A stretch of 23,992 bases of DNA from Bacteroidaceae bacterium (GCA_016292545.1 JAEDIG010000025.1:1-23992), one strand, 5' to 3'; counted from the first letter of the stretch, positions 1 to 8,774 are shown. The notes: generated by a model not told the origin, from the letters alone. Made by a program: numbers and translations.

Positions 1-1
1 C

Positions 2-2995
2 GACTTTCAGGCCAAAGAGAACAGCAGCCGCTACCTGAGCATGGAAGGCCCCTGGAAGTTCCTTTTCGTGAAGGACCACGACAAGGCCCCCAAGGGATTC
101 CAGATGCCCGGATACGACGATGCCGCGTGGTCCACATTCCCTGTGCCCGGCCTGTTTGAAATGAATGGCTATGGCGACCGCATCTACAAGAATGTGGGCT
201 ATGCCTGGGCCACACAGTTCAGCAGCAATCCTCCGTTCGTAGAGGAAAAGAACAACTATACGGGCTCCTACCGTCGGGAGTTCGAGATACCCGCCGAATG
301 GAAGGGCATGCGCATCTTCATGCACGTGGGTTCGGCCACCAGCAACCTCACCCTGTGGGTGGACGGCAAGGAGGTGGGCTATAGCGAGGACTCCAAGATG
401 GAGGCCGAGTTTGACGTGACCCCCTATCTCACACCGGGCAAGAAGAGCCTTTTTGCCATGCAGGTGATGCGCTGGTGCGACGGTTCCTATCTGGAGGACC
501 AGGACTTCTGGCGCTTTACGGGCATTGCCCGCGAGGTGTACCTCTATGCACGTCCGCAGAGCTATGTGCAGGACATCTTCGTAACGCCCGACCTCACCGA
601 CAACTACCGCAACGGTGCGCTTTCTATCCGCATCAACACGGTGAAGCCCTCGGGCACTACGCTCAAGCTGCAGCTCACCGACCCCTCTGCCGGTCCTCAT
701 GCCGTATGGCAGGCCGAGCAGAAGGCACAGGCCGAGACCACCTTCGACTGCCAGGTGCAGAATCCCCGCAAGTGGTCGGCCGAGATGCCCCATCTGTATG
801 TGCTGCGCACTACGCTTCTCGACAGCAAGGGCAACAAGCTGGAGGAGGTGGCACAGTATGTGGGCTTCCGCAAGATAGAGCAGAAGAACAGCCAGATATG
901 GGTGAACGGTCAGCCTGTCTATTTCAAGGGCGTAGACCGTCATGAACTGGATCCCGACGGCGGCTATGTGGTGAGCGTGGAGCGCATGATTGAGGACATT
1001 CGTGTGATGAAGGAACTCAACGTGAACGCCGTGCGCACCTGCCACTACAGCGACGACCCCCGCTGGTATGACCTGTGCGACATCTATGGCCTCTATGTGG
1101 TGGCCGAAACCAACATCGAGAGCCACGGCATGGGCTATGGCGACCGCACACTGGCCAAGAACCCCGCCTATGAGAAAGCACATATCGAACGCAACCAGCA
1201 CAATGTGTTGGTGCAGAAAAACCATCCCAGCATCATCTTCTGGAGCCTGGGCAACGAGGCTGGCTACGGCCCCAACTTCGAGAAGGCATACGATGCCGTA
1301 AAGGCCATCGACAACAGCCGTCCCGTGCAGTATGAGCAGGCCGGCCAGAAGGGAAAGACCGATGTGTTCTGCCCCATGTACTACGGTTATGAGGACAGTG
1401 AGAAGTACTGCCAGAGCAACGAGGTGCAGAAGCCGCTTATCCAGTGTGAATATGCACACGCCATGGGCAACTCCATGGGTGGATTCGGCGAGTACTGGGA
1501 CTTGGTGCGCAAATATCCCAAGTACCAGGGCGGTTTCATCTGGGACTTTGTGGATCAGGGCGTGCGTGGCGTGAGCAAGGTCACGGGCAAGCAGATATGG
1601 ATGTACGGTGGCGACGAGGGCCGCTACCCTGCCTCCGACCACAATTTCAACTGCAATGGCGTGATTGCTCCCGACCGCAGCCTCAATCCTCATGCCTATG
1701 AGGTGCAGCACTACTATCAGGACATCTGGCTCAAGGACTTCAATCTGGATGGTGGCACCGTGAAGCTCTACAACGAGAACTTCTTCCGCCCGCTCAACTA
1801 TGTGGATGCTGTGGTCACCCTCAAGAAGAACGGCGAGCCCTTGTTCTCGGACCGCATCTCCAACCTGCCTACCGTACAGCCCCAGCAGGCTGTCACCCTC
1901 AACATGACCGACATCCCCTTTGCCCGCATCGTGGAGTCGCTGTTGGCTACCAACAGGGATGGCGAGCTCACTCTGGATGTGGACTTTGTGCTGAAGAAGA
2001 ACGAAGGCCTGCTCAAGGCCGGATGGACCGTGGCTGCCCAGCAGTTTGTGCTCAATGGCTACAAGTTCCCCTCTGCCGCACAGACCCTCAGCAAGGCTGC
2101 CGGTGCAAAGACACCTGTAGAACTCGACGAGATGAATGCCTGCTACACCCTCACCGCAGGCGGCCTCTCCATCACCGTGAACCGCTGGACGGGTGAACTC
2201 GACTATGTGGATGTAGATGGCAGGCCCATGCTTCAGGACGGTTTCTCCGTGACTCCCAACTTCTGGCGCGCTCCCACCGACAACGACTACGGTGCAAGTC
2301 TCCAGAACCAGTTCCGTGCATGGCTCAATCCGCAGATGAAGCTCAAGAGCGTGACTGCCAAGGAACTCACAGGCGCACGTGCCATTGAGGTCGTCTATGA
2401 CATGCCCGCTGTGGAGGCACAGCTGGCCCTCACCTACACCCTCACCGCCAATGCCGACCTGATTGTGGACGAAAAACTCACCGTCAACAAGGATGCCAAG
2501 CAGAAGCCCCAGCTCTTCCGCTTCGGTATGCAGTGGGTACTGCCTCAGGCATACGACCAGATTGAGTTCTATGGAAAGGGTCCTCACGAGAACTATATCG
2601 ACCGCAACGGTGGCCAGCGTCTGGGCATCTACAAACAGCAGGTGGCCGACCAGTACTTCGGCTATGTGCGTCCGCAGGAAAGCGGCAACAAGACCCAGGT
2701 GCGCACATGGAGCGTGACCGACCAGGCTGGCCGCGGCCTCAAGTTCCAGGCTACAGGCGACATGGAGTGCAGCACCATTCCTTATCTGCCTGCCGACCTC
2801 GACAGCGGCACCGACAAGGGCGCCAGCCAGCGCCATAGCGGTGACCTCACACCCCGCCCGTATTCCGTGCTCCAGGTGCAGGCCCGCCAGTTCGGTGTGG
2901 GCTGTGTCAACAGCTGGGGCGCATGGCCCCGCAAGGAGTACCAGATGCCTTATCAGGATTATGAATTCACCTACATAGTTAGCGTGCTTCGCTAG
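2..2995 (+). CDS. Beta-galactosidase, glycoside hydrolase family 2 (5' end outside window)
   Basis: This is a large LacZ-type GH2 enzyme that hydrolyses terminal beta-galactosides. The reading frame is open from base 2, and the residues before the first ATG (base 41) already fit the family, with YLS then MEGPWKF in the jelly-roll domain. The gene is therefore cut by the window edge and base 41 is probably not the start. A signal peptide may lie upstream but cannot be seen. In order there follow the sugar-binding domain, an Ig-like domain, the TIM barrel, and the C-terminal beta-sandwich domain of long LacZ enzymes (about base 2130 onward). The acid/base Glu is in WSLGNEAG (codon 1256-1258), and the nucleophile Glu is in IQCEYAHAMGNS (codon 1448-1450). 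The family assignment is firm. The natural substrate is inferred: it could be lactose, or a galactose-containing plant or host glycan as in many Bacteroidota. No PUL partner is visible downstream, where a hairpin ends the unit. Confidence 0.95.
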   Translation, partial: DFQAKENSSRYLSMEGPWKFLFVKDHDKAPKGFQMPGYDDAAWSTFPVPGLFEMNGYGDRIYKNVGYAWATQFSSNPPFVEEKNNYTGSYRREFEIPAEWKGMRIFMHVGSATSNLTLWVDGKEVGYSEDSKMEAEFDVTPYLTPGKKSLFAMQVMRWCDGSYLEDQDFWRFTGIAREVYLYARPQSYVQDIFVTPDLTDNYRNGALSIRINTVKPSGTTLKLQLTDPSAGPHAVWQAEQKAQAETTFDCQVQNPRKWSAEMPHLYVLRTTLLDSKGNKLEEVAQYVGFRKIEQKNSQIWVNGQPVYFKGVDRHELDPDGGYVVSVERMIEDIRVMKELNVNAVRTCHYSDDPRWYDLCDIYGLYVVAETNIESHGMGYGDRTLAKNPAYEKAHIERNQHNVLVQKNHPSIIFWSLGNEAGYGPNFEKAYDAVKAIDNSRPVQYEQAGQKGKTDVFCPMYYGYEDSEKYCQSNEVQKPLIQCEYAHAMGNSMGGFGEYWDLVRKYPKYQGGFIWDFVDQGVRGVSKVTGKQIWMYGGDEGRYPASDHNFNCNGVIAPDRSLNPHAYEVQHYYQDIWLKDFNLDGGTVKLYNENFFRPLNYVDAVVTLKKNGEPLFSDRISNLPTVQPQQAVTLNMTDIPFARIVESLLATNRDGELTLDVDFVLKKNEGLLKAGWTVAAQQFVLNGYKFPSAAQTLSKAAGAKTPVELDEMNACYTLTAGGLSITVNRWTGELDYVDVDGRPMLQDGFSVTPNFWRAPTDNDYGASLQNQFRAWLNPQMKLKSVTAKELTGARAIEVVYDMPAVEAQLALTYTLTANADLIVDEKLTVNKDAKQKPQLFRFGMQWVLPQAYDQIEFYGKGPHENYIDRNGGQRLGIYKQQVADQYFGYVRPQESGNKTQVRTWSVTDQAGRGLKFQATGDMECSTIPYLPADLDSGTDKGASQRHSGDLTPRPYSVLQVQARQFGVGCVNSWGAWPRKEYQMPYQDYEFTYIVSVLR

Positions 2996-3016
2996 CAGTC
3001 GCTAATTGGGATTTTG

Positions 3017-3052
3017 CATGAGGCGGACACCGTTCGGGCTGTCCGCCTCATG
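3017..3052 (+). terminator. Hairpin after the beta-galactosidase gene, probable terminator
   Basis: A perfect 13-bp inverted repeat (3017-3029 with 3040-3052) encloses a 10-base loop, starting 21 bases after the stop codon. The stem is GC-rich. The bases that follow are only moderately T-rich (TCCTTGTTGTCC), so this is a strong hairpin with a weak U tract. It may act as an intrinsic terminator or as a 3' end stabiliser. It separates the beta-galactosidase from the purM promoter. Confidence 0.6.
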
Positions 3053-3111
3053 TCCTTGTTGTCCTAAAATATCTTCAAAATTGTCTATTTTGTCAAAAAG
3101 AGCAAACACAG

Positions 3112-3143
3112 TTTGCCCATGTCGTAGAATAGTATTATCTTTG
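3112..3143 (+). promoter_or_regulatory. Bacteroides-type promoter for purM and downstream genes
   Basis: TTTG at 3112-3115 is followed after 20 bases by TATCTTTG at 3136-3143. This matches the primary sigma (sigma-ABfr) consensus of Bacteroidota: TTTG at -33 and TAnnTTTG at -7. Transcription would begin near 3150, giving a leader of roughly 25 AT-rich bases before the purM ATG at 3174. No operator or riboswitch fold is evident in so short a leader. It is the only convincing promoter I see before the ten-gene run. Confidence 0.75.
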
Positions 3144-3173
3144 CACCCAATAATATATATTATTTCTACATAA

Positions 3174-4343
3174 ATGAACAACAAACGCTATATGATGCGC
3201 GGTGTGAGCGCAGCCAAGGAGGATGTGCACAACGCCATAAAGAATATAGACAAGGGCATCTTTCCGCAGGCCTTCTGCAAGATTATCCCCGACATTCTGG
3301 GGGGAGATCCTGAGTATTGTAACATCATGCATGCCGATGGGGCGGGCACCAAGTCGAGCCTTGCCTACATGTATTGGCGCGAGACGGGCGACCTGAGTGT
3401 GTGGAAGGGAATAGCACAGGACGCCCTGGTGATGAACACCGACGACTTGCTTTGTGTGGGCGCGGTGGACAATATCCTTGTCAGCAGCACAATCGGTCGC
3501 AACAAGATGCTGATTCCCGGCGAGGTCATCAGCGCCATCATCAACGGCACCGACCAGCTGATGCAGGAGTTGCGCGAGATGGGAATCGGCATCTATGGCA
3601 CAGGTGGCGAAACGGCCGATGTGGGCGACCTGGTGCGCACGATTATCGTGGACAGCACGGTCACATGCCGCATGAAGCGCAGCGACGTCATCAACAATGC
3701 CAACATCCGCCCCGGCGACGTGATTGTGGGCCTGAGCAGCAGCGGACAGGCCACCTATGAACAGTCCTACAATGGAGGCATGGGAAGCAACGGCCTCACC
3801 AGTGCCCGCCATGATGTGTTCGGCAAGTATCTGGCCGAGAAATATCCCGAGAGCTACGACCATGCCGTGCCCGAGGAACTTGTGTACAGCGGTTCCTGCA
3901 GGCTCACCGATAGTGTGGAGGGTGCGCCGGTGAACGCCGGACAGCTGGTGCTGTCTCCCACCCGCACCTATGCTCCTGTCATCAAGGTCCTGCTCGACGA
4001 GATGCGTCCCCGCATCCATGGCATGGTCCATTGCACGGGCGGTGCCCAGACCAAGGTGCTCCATTTCGTCAACGAGAACTGCCGCGTGGTCAAGGACAAC
4101 ATGTTCCCCTTGCCTCCGCTCTTCCGCACCATCCAGGAGCAGAGCGGCACCGACTGGAGCGAGATGTACAAGGTCTTCAACATGGGCCACCGCATGGAAA
4201 TCTACGTGTCACCCGAGGATGCGCAGCAGGTCATCGACATCAGCCGCCGGTTCAACATCGATGCCCAGGTAGTGGGACACATCGAGGAAGGCAAGCGCAG
4301 CCTGACCATCCGCAGTGAGTTTGGCACATTCGACTATCAGTAA
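3174..4343 (+). CDS. purM: Phosphoribosylformylglycinamidine cyclo-ligase (AIR synthase)
   Basis: PurM closes the imidazole ring in purine synthesis: FGAM plus ATP gives AIR, ADP and phosphate, in the cytoplasm. The protein has 389 residues, longer than the roughly 345 of E. coli PurM. It belongs to the divergent long form I recall from Bacteroidales. Family marks are the nucleotide/substrate segment ADGAGTKSSLAY near residue 55, the QDALVMNTDDLL stretch, and GTGGETADVGD at residues 142-152, equivalent to the GGETAEMPG segment of classical PurM. The start follows the promoter closely. The next gene, prfA, begins 18 bases after the stop. The reaction is well supported by motifs, though the divergence from classical PurM makes the exact family boundaries worth noting. 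Confidence 0.9.
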   Translation: MNNKRYMMRGVSAAKEDVHNAIKNIDKGIFPQAFCKIIPDILGGDPEYCNIMHADGAGTKSSLAYMYWRETGDLSVWKGIAQDALVMNTDDLLCVGAVDNILVSSTIGRNKMLIPGEVISAIINGTDQLMQELREMGIGIYGTGGETADVGDLVRTIIVDSTVTCRMKRSDVINNANIRPGDVIVGLSSSGQATYEQSYNGGMGSNGLTSARHDVFGKYLAEKYPESYDHAVPEELVYSGSCRLTDSVEGAPVNAGQLVLSPTRTYAPVIKVLLDEMRPRIHGMVHCTGGAQTKVLHFVNENCRVVKDNMFPLPPLFRTIQEQSGTDWSEMYKVFNMGHRMEIYVSPEDAQQVIDISRRFNIDAQVVGHIEEGKRSLTIRSEFGTFDYQ

Positions 4344-4361
4344 GCACAAGGGGCAATAGAT

Positions 4362-5474
4362 ATGGCAGAAAACAACAGTCTGTTGGAGAAACTGGAGGGC
4401 CTTGTGAGCCGATACGAGGAAGTGGCCACCCTCATCACCGACCCTTCGGTGATTGCCGACCAGAAACGCTATGTGAAGCTCACCAAGGAATACAAGGACT
4501 TGTCGCGCATCGTGGAGAAGCGTCGCGAGTATGTGGGGTGTCTGCAGAATGTGGCCGATGCCAAGGAGATGATGGCCATGGAGGATGATGCCGAGACCCG
4601 CGACATGCTCCGTCAGGAACTCAATGAGAGCGAGGCCCGCATCCCCCTGCTGGAAGAGGAGATAAAGCTCCTGCTCATTCCCGCCGACCCCGAGGACGAC
4701 AAGAATGTCATCATGGAAATCCGTGGCGGTACGGGTGGCGATGAGGCAGCCCTTTTTGCGGGCGACCTCTTCCGCATGTATTCCAAGTATATCGAGCAGA
4801 AGGGCTGGAAAATGGCTGTGAGCAGTTTCAGCGAGGGAGCAGTCGGCGGCTACAAGGAAATCGTCTTCAGCGTCACGGGCGAAGGTGTGTATGGTATCCT
4901 CAAGTATGAGAGCGGTGTGCACCGCGTGCAGCGTGTGCCTGCCACCGAGACCCAGGGACGTGTCCACACCAGTGCGGCCACGGTGGCCGTGCTGCCCGAG
5001 GCCGAGGAGTTTGATGTGGAAATCAACGAAGGCGCCATCAAGTGGGACACCTTCCGCAGCAGCGGGGCCGGCGGACAGAACGTGAACAAGGTGGAGTCGG
5101 GTGTGCGTGCCCGCTATATGTGGCGCAATCCCAATACGGGTGTGGAGGAGGAAATCCTGGTGGAATGTACCGAGACGCGCGACCAGCCCAAGAACAAGGA
5201 GCGTGCCCTGGCCCGCCTGCGCACCTTTATCTATGACAAGGAACACCAGAAATACATCGACGACATCGCCAGCCGCCGCAAGACCATGGTATCCACGGGT
5301 GACCGCAGTGCCAAGATCCGCACCTATAATTATCCGCAGGGTCGCATCACCGACCACCGCATCAATTATACGATATATAACCTTTCGGCATTCATGGACG
5401 GACAGATTCAGGATTGTATCGACCACCTGATTGTAGCCGAGAATGCAGAACGAATGAAGGAAAGTGAACTATGA
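4362..5474 (+). CDS. prfA: Peptide chain release factor 1
   Basis: RF1 recognises UAA and UAG in the ribosomal A site and triggers release of the finished peptide. At 370 residues it has the normal family length. The peptidyl-tRNA hydrolysis motif GGQ is at residues 237-239 in SSGAGGQNVNKVES. The stop-codon anticodon tripeptide is PAT (residues 193-195, in RVPATETQG), which identifies RF1; RF2 has SPF. The N-terminal part is helical and charged, as expected for domain 1. The bases before the start include a weak purine-rich stretch (AAGGGGC). The last four bases overlap an ATGA that would be the ancestral pyrF start, so the two were probably translationally coupled. Confidence 0.97.
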   Translation: MAENNSLLEKLEGLVSRYEEVATLITDPSVIADQKRYVKLTKEYKDLSRIVEKRREYVGCLQNVADAKEMMAMEDDAETRDMLRQELNESEARIPLLEEEIKLLLIPADPEDDKNVIMEIRGGTGGDEAALFAGDLFRMYSKYIEQKGWKMAVSSFSEGAVGGYKEIVFSVTGEGVYGILKYESGVHRVQRVPATETQGRVHTSAATVAVLPEAEEFDVEINEGAIKWDTFRSSGAGGQNVNKVESGVRARYMWRNPNTGVEEEILVECTETRDQPKNKERALARLRTFIYDKEHQKYIDDIASRRKTMVSTGDRSAKIRTYNYPQGRITDHRINYTIYNLSAFMDGQIQDCIDHLIVAENAERMKESEL

Positions 5475-5519
5475 CAAAAGAACAGATATTGCAGTTATTT
5501 TTATCAGTAACAAGCAATG
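5471..5519 (+). other. Displaced N-terminal coding segment of pyrF (apparent frameshift)
   Basis: An ATG at 5471 overlaps the prfA stop (ATGA) and opens a frame beginning MTKEQILQLF, which resembles the N-terminus of Bacteroidales PyrF as I recall it. This frame leaves the PyrF protein after about 15 codons and runs on as unrelated residues to 5677. Conserved PyrF sequence (KQSFLCVGLDAD) resumes in the frame one base later. Dropping one base near 5518 (AGCAATG to AGCAAG) would join them as VTSKKQSFLCVGL. The frame of pyrF has a TAA at 5508-5510, so the join cannot lie upstream of that point. The extra base also creates the ATG at 5517. Confidence 0.6.
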
Positions 5520-6314
5520 AAACAGAGTTTCCTTTGCGTGGGACTGGATGCCGACATCCGCAAGTTGCCTGCCTGCCTGTTGCAGGAGGAAGACCCCATC
5601 TTCAGTTTCAACAAGGCCATCATCGATGCCACTGCGCCCTATTGTGTGGCCTACAAACCCAATCTGGCCTTCTATGAGAGCATGGGCGTGAGGGGATGGG
5701 TGGCCTTCGAGAAAACCGTTGCCTATCTGCGTCAGCATTATCCCGACCAGTTCATCATCGCAGACGCCAAGCGTGGCGACATCGGCAACACCAGTGCCAT
5801 GTATGCCCGCACGTTTTTCGAGGAAACCAATCTGGATGCAGTCACTGTGGCCCCTTATATGGGTGAAGACAGTGTAACGCCCTTCCTCACCTACGAAGGC
5901 AAGTGGGTGGTGCTGCTGGCACTCACCAGCAACAAGGGCAGCCACGATTTCCAGCTCATGGCCGACGAGCAGGGTGAGCGTCTCTTTGAGAAGGTGCTCC
6001 GCAAGAGTCAGGAATGGGCTGGCAGCGACCGCATGATGTATGTGGTGGGTGCCACCCAGGGACGTGCCTTTGAGGACATCCGCCGCATTGTGCCCGACCA
6101 TTTCCTGCTGGTGCCCGGTGTGGGTGCCCAGGGTGGCAGCCTGGAAGAGGTGTGCCGCTATGGCATGAACGCCCAGTGTGGCCTGCTGGTCAACAGCAGC
6201 CGGGCCATTATCTATGCCGACTCCACCGAGGACTTTGCCCGTGTGGCAGGCGAAAAGGCACAGGAGGTGCAGCGTCAGATGGCAGCCGAACTGGCCGCCC
6301 GTAATCTTGTTTAA
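5517..6314 (+). CDS. pyrF: Orotidine 5'-phosphate decarboxylase
   Basis: PyrF converts OMP to UMP, the last step of pyrimidine synthesis, in the cytoplasm. From ATG 5517 the product has 265 residues. The first strand KQSFLCVGLDAD is intact, as is the catalytic Asp-Lys-x-x-Asp motif in DAKRGDIGN (D83, K85, D88). Later come VAPYMGEDSVTPFL, LTSNKGSHDF and the phosphate-binding part LLVPGVGAQGG. It is the longer bacterial PyrF subtype common in Bacteroidota. The start is unusual. The ancestral start was probably 5471, but a one-base shift disconnects it, so translation must begin at 5517 unless ribosomes change frame or the base is a sequencing error. No clear ribosome-binding site precedes 5517, though termination and reinitiation from prfA is possible. 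About 15 N-terminal residues are lost relative to the reconstructed form, and no catalytic residue is affected. Confidence 0.9.
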   Translation: MKQSFLCVGLDADIRKLPACLLQEEDPIFSFNKAIIDATAPYCVAYKPNLAFYESMGVRGWVAFEKTVAYLRQHYPDQFIIADAKRGDIGNTSAMYARTFFEETNLDAVTVAPYMGEDSVTPFLTYEGKWVVLLALTSNKGSHDFQLMADEQGERLFEKVLRKSQEWAGSDRMMYVVGATQGRAFEDIRRIVPDHFLLVPGVGAQGGSLEEVCRYGMNAQCGLLVNSSRAIIYADSTEDFARVAGEKAQEVQRQMAAELAARNLV

Positions 6315-6342
6315 CCCATTATATACATATAGGAAACCAGAT

Positions 6343-7380
6343 ATGGAATTTAGTGCTGAAATGATTGCCGGATTGGTGCAGGGCACCGTAGTGGGCGACC
6401 CCAAAGCCATGGTGAACAACTTTGCCAAGATTGAGGAAGGCCGCCCGGGTTGCATCTCTTTTCTGGCCAACGACAAATATGAGCAGTACCTCTACACCAC
6501 GGAAAGCAGTGTGGTGCTGGTAAACAATAACTTTGAACCGAAAAAGGAGGTGAAGGCCACCCTCATCAAGGTGCCCGATGCCAGAGAGGCCGTGGCACAG
6601 CTGCTGCAGGCCTATGAAAGCATGAAGCCCAAGCGCACAGGCATCAGCGAACTGGCTTTCATCGATTCCACGGCCAAGATCGGCAAGGACTGCTACATCG
6701 GTCCCTTTGTGGCCATTGCCGAAGGCGTGGAGGTGGGCGACGGATGTGTGCTTCATCCCCATGTCACCATCGGCAGGAACGCCAAGGTGGGCAGCAACAC
6801 GGAAATCTACAGCAATGCCGTAATCTATCACGACTGCAAGGTGGGAAACCGTTGCATCCTTCATGCGGGCTGTGTGATAGGTGCCGACGGATTCGGTTTC
6901 CAGCCTACGGAGAACGGCTATGACAAGATACCCCAGATAGGCATCGCCGTTATTGAGGACGACGTGGAGATAGGGGCCAACACCTGTGTGGACCGTGCCG
7001 TAATGGGCGCCACCATTGTTCACAGTGGTGTGAAGCTCGACAATCTGGTGCAGATTGCCCACAACGATGAGATTGGCAGCCACACGGTGATGAGTGCCCA
7101 GGTGGGTGTGGCCGGTAGCACCAAGATAGGCGAGTGGTGTATGTTCGGCGGCCAGGTGGGCATTGCCGGCCATGCTACGATAGCCAACCGCACCATGGCA
7201 GGTGCCCAGAGTGGCATCCCCAACAATGTGAAGAAGGAGGGCCTGGCCATTCAGGGCAGCCCCGCCATCGACGGTCGTCTTTTCTGGAAGGCCAGCGCCG
7301 TGTTCAAGCAGCTGCCCGACATGTGGGCCGACATGAACCGGATGAAGAAGGAAATTGAAGAACTGAAAAAGAAAATATAG
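6343..7380 (+). CDS. lpxD: UDP-3-O-acylglucosamine N-acyltransferase
   Basis: LpxD adds the second hydroxyacyl chain, carried on acyl carrier protein, to the 2-amino group of UDP-3-O-acyl-glucosamine. This is the third step of lipid A synthesis. The product has 345 residues, the usual length. An N-terminal uridine-binding domain (about 1-100, with GRPGCISFLANDKY) precedes a left-handed beta helix built from hexapeptide repeats (about 105-310), and a charged C-terminal helix ends the protein. The catalytic His is H240 in VQIAHNDEIG, matching H239 of E. coli. I chose ATG 6343 because the in-frame extension upstream only reads through pyrF and lacks family similarity. The gene starts 28 bases after pyrF and ends 8 bases before lpxC-fabZ. 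Confidence 0.95.
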   Translation: MEFSAEMIAGLVQGTVVGDPKAMVNNFAKIEEGRPGCISFLANDKYEQYLYTTESSVVLVNNNFEPKKEVKATLIKVPDAREAVAQLLQAYESMKPKRTGISELAFIDSTAKIGKDCYIGPFVAIAEGVEVGDGCVLHPHVTIGRNAKVGSNTEIYSNAVIYHDCKVGNRCILHAGCVIGADGFGFQPTENGYDKIPQIGIAVIEDDVEIGANTCVDRAVMGATIVHSGVKLDNLVQIAHNDEIGSHTVMSAQVGVAGSTKIGEWCMFGGQVGIAGHATIANRTMAGAQSGIPNNVKKEGLAIQGSPAIDGRLFWKASAVFKQLPDMWADMNRMKKEIEELKKKI

Positions 7381-7388
7381 AGAACACT

Positions 7389-8774
7389 ATGCTAAAGCAG
7401 AATACCCTCAACGGCAGTTTCTCCCTTTGTGGAAAAGGACTGCACACGGGCTTGAACCTCACGGTTACGTTCAATCCCGCAGATGAGAACCATGGCTACA
7501 AAATCCAGCGTATCGACCTCCCGGGCATGCCCGTCATCGATGCGGTGGCAGAGAATGTGGTCGACACCCAGCGCGGCACGGTGCTGGCTAAGGGCGACGT
7601 GCGCTGCAGCACGGTAGAACACGCCATGGCCGCCCTCTATGCCTTGGGTGTGGACAATGTGCTCATTCAGGTGAACGGCCCTGAGTTCCCCATCCTCGAT
7701 GGCAGTGCCATCCTTTATGTGAAGGAAATCCAGCGTGTGGGCCTCAAGCAGCAGAATGCCCCCAAGGACTATTACATCATCAACAAGAAAATGGAGTTCC
7801 GCGACGACAAGACGGGTGCCTGCATCACCCTGCTGCCCGACGAGGCGTTCTCCATCACCAGCATGATATCCTTCAACTCCAAGGTGCTCAACTGCCAGTT
7901 TGCCACCCTCGACAACATGGACAATTTCGACCGCGAGGTGGCTGCGGCCCGCACTTTCGTGTTCGTGCGCGAGATAGAGCCTTTGCTCCAGGCCGGTCTC
8001 ATCAAGGGCGGCGACCTGGACAATGCTGTGGTCATCTATGAGCAGGAAACTTCGCAGGAGGTGCTCGACAAATTGTGTCAGGAAACGGGTGCCGAGCACC
8101 ACGATGCCAAGGAACTGGGCTACATCCAGCACAAGCCTTTGGTGTGGGACAACGAGCCTGCCCGCCACAAACTGCTCGACATCATCGGCGACATGGCCCT
8201 CATCGGCAAGCCCATCAAGGGACGCATCATCGCCACCCGCCCCGGCCATACCATTAATAATAAATTCGCGCGCATGATGCGCAAGGAGATTCGCAAGCAC
8301 GACGTGCAGGCTCCTTGGTACGACCCCAACAAGTCGCCCATCATGGATGTCAACAAGATTCGCGAACTCTTGCCCCACCGCTATCCCATGCAGCTGGTCG
8401 ACAAGGTCATTGAGCTGGGCTCCAACCGTATCGTGGGTGTGAAGAATGTCACCACCAACGAGCCTTTCTTCACCGGCCATTTCCCCCAGGAGCCTGTCAT
8501 GCCCGGTGTGCTCCAGATTGAGGCACTTGCCCAGACGGGCGGCCTGCTGGTGCTCAACACCGTGGAGGAGCCCGAGCACTGGAGCACCTATTTCCTCAAA
8601 ATCGACGGTGTGAAGTTCCGCCAGAAGGTGGTGCCCGGCGATACACTCATCTTCCAGGTGGAGATGCTCACGCCCATCCGTCATGGCATCAGCACCATGC
8701 GTGGCTATGCTTTCGTGGGCGAGAACTGCGTGATGGAGGCTACCTTCACGGCCCAGATAGTGAAGAACAAGTAA
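7389..8774 (+). CDS. lpxC-fabZ: Bifunctional LpxC deacetylase / FabZ dehydratase fusion
   Basis: Two enzymes are joined in one 461-residue chain. Residues 1 to about 310 are LpxC, the zinc-dependent deacetylase that removes acetate from UDP-3-O-acyl-GlcNAc and commits the cell to lipid A. The ligands and catalytic residues align with E. coli: E77 and H78 in STVEHAMAAL, H260 and D264 in RHKLLDIIGD, and H287 in RPGHTINNKF. Residues from about 318 are FabZ, which dehydrates beta-hydroxyacyl-ACP in fatty acid synthesis, with catalytic H364 in TGHFPQEPVMPG and E378 in LQIEALAQTGG (14 residues apart, as in FabZ). The fusion is known across Bacteroidota. It places both users of hydroxyacyl-ACP metabolism on one polypeptide, and both active sites look complete here. 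Confidence 0.96.
   Translation: MLKQNTLNGSFSLCGKGLHTGLNLTVTFNPADENHGYKIQRIDLPGMPVIDAVAENVVDTQRGTVLAKGDVRCSTVEHAMAALYALGVDNVLIQVNGPEFPILDGSAILYVKEIQRVGLKQQNAPKDYYIINKKMEFRDDKTGACITLLPDEAFSITSMISFNSKVLNCQFATLDNMDNFDREVAAARTFVFVREIEPLLQAGLIKGGDLDNAVVIYEQETSQEVLDKLCQETGAEHHDAKELGYIQHKPLVWDNEPARHKLLDIIGDMALIGKPIKGRIIATRPGHTINNKFARMMRKEIRKHDVQAPWYDPNKSPIMDVNKIRELLPHRYPMQLVDKVIELGSNRIVGVKNVTTNEPFFTGHFPQEPVMPGVLQIEALAQTGGLLVLNTVEEPEHWSTYFLKIDGVKFRQKVVPGDTLIFQVEMLTPIRHGISTMRGYAFVGENCVMEATFTAQIVKNK

Noticed and set aside
4209..5426. Open frame of 405 codons on the minus strand across prfA
   Set aside because: It is a shadow of prfA and the end of purM, with no start context or recognisable motif.
5490..5530. 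Programmed +1 frameshift site in pyrF of the RF2 type
   Set aside because: No CTT-TGA-like slippery codon with stop, and no nearby strong Shine-Dalgarno-like stimulator, is present, so mutation or reinitiation is more likely than known programmed shifting.
6178..6342. Upstream extension of lpxD to an ATG inside pyrF
   Set aside because: The 55 extra residues are out-of-frame pyrF translation and lack similarity to LpxD. The family start MEFSAEMIAGLVQG fits ATG 6343.
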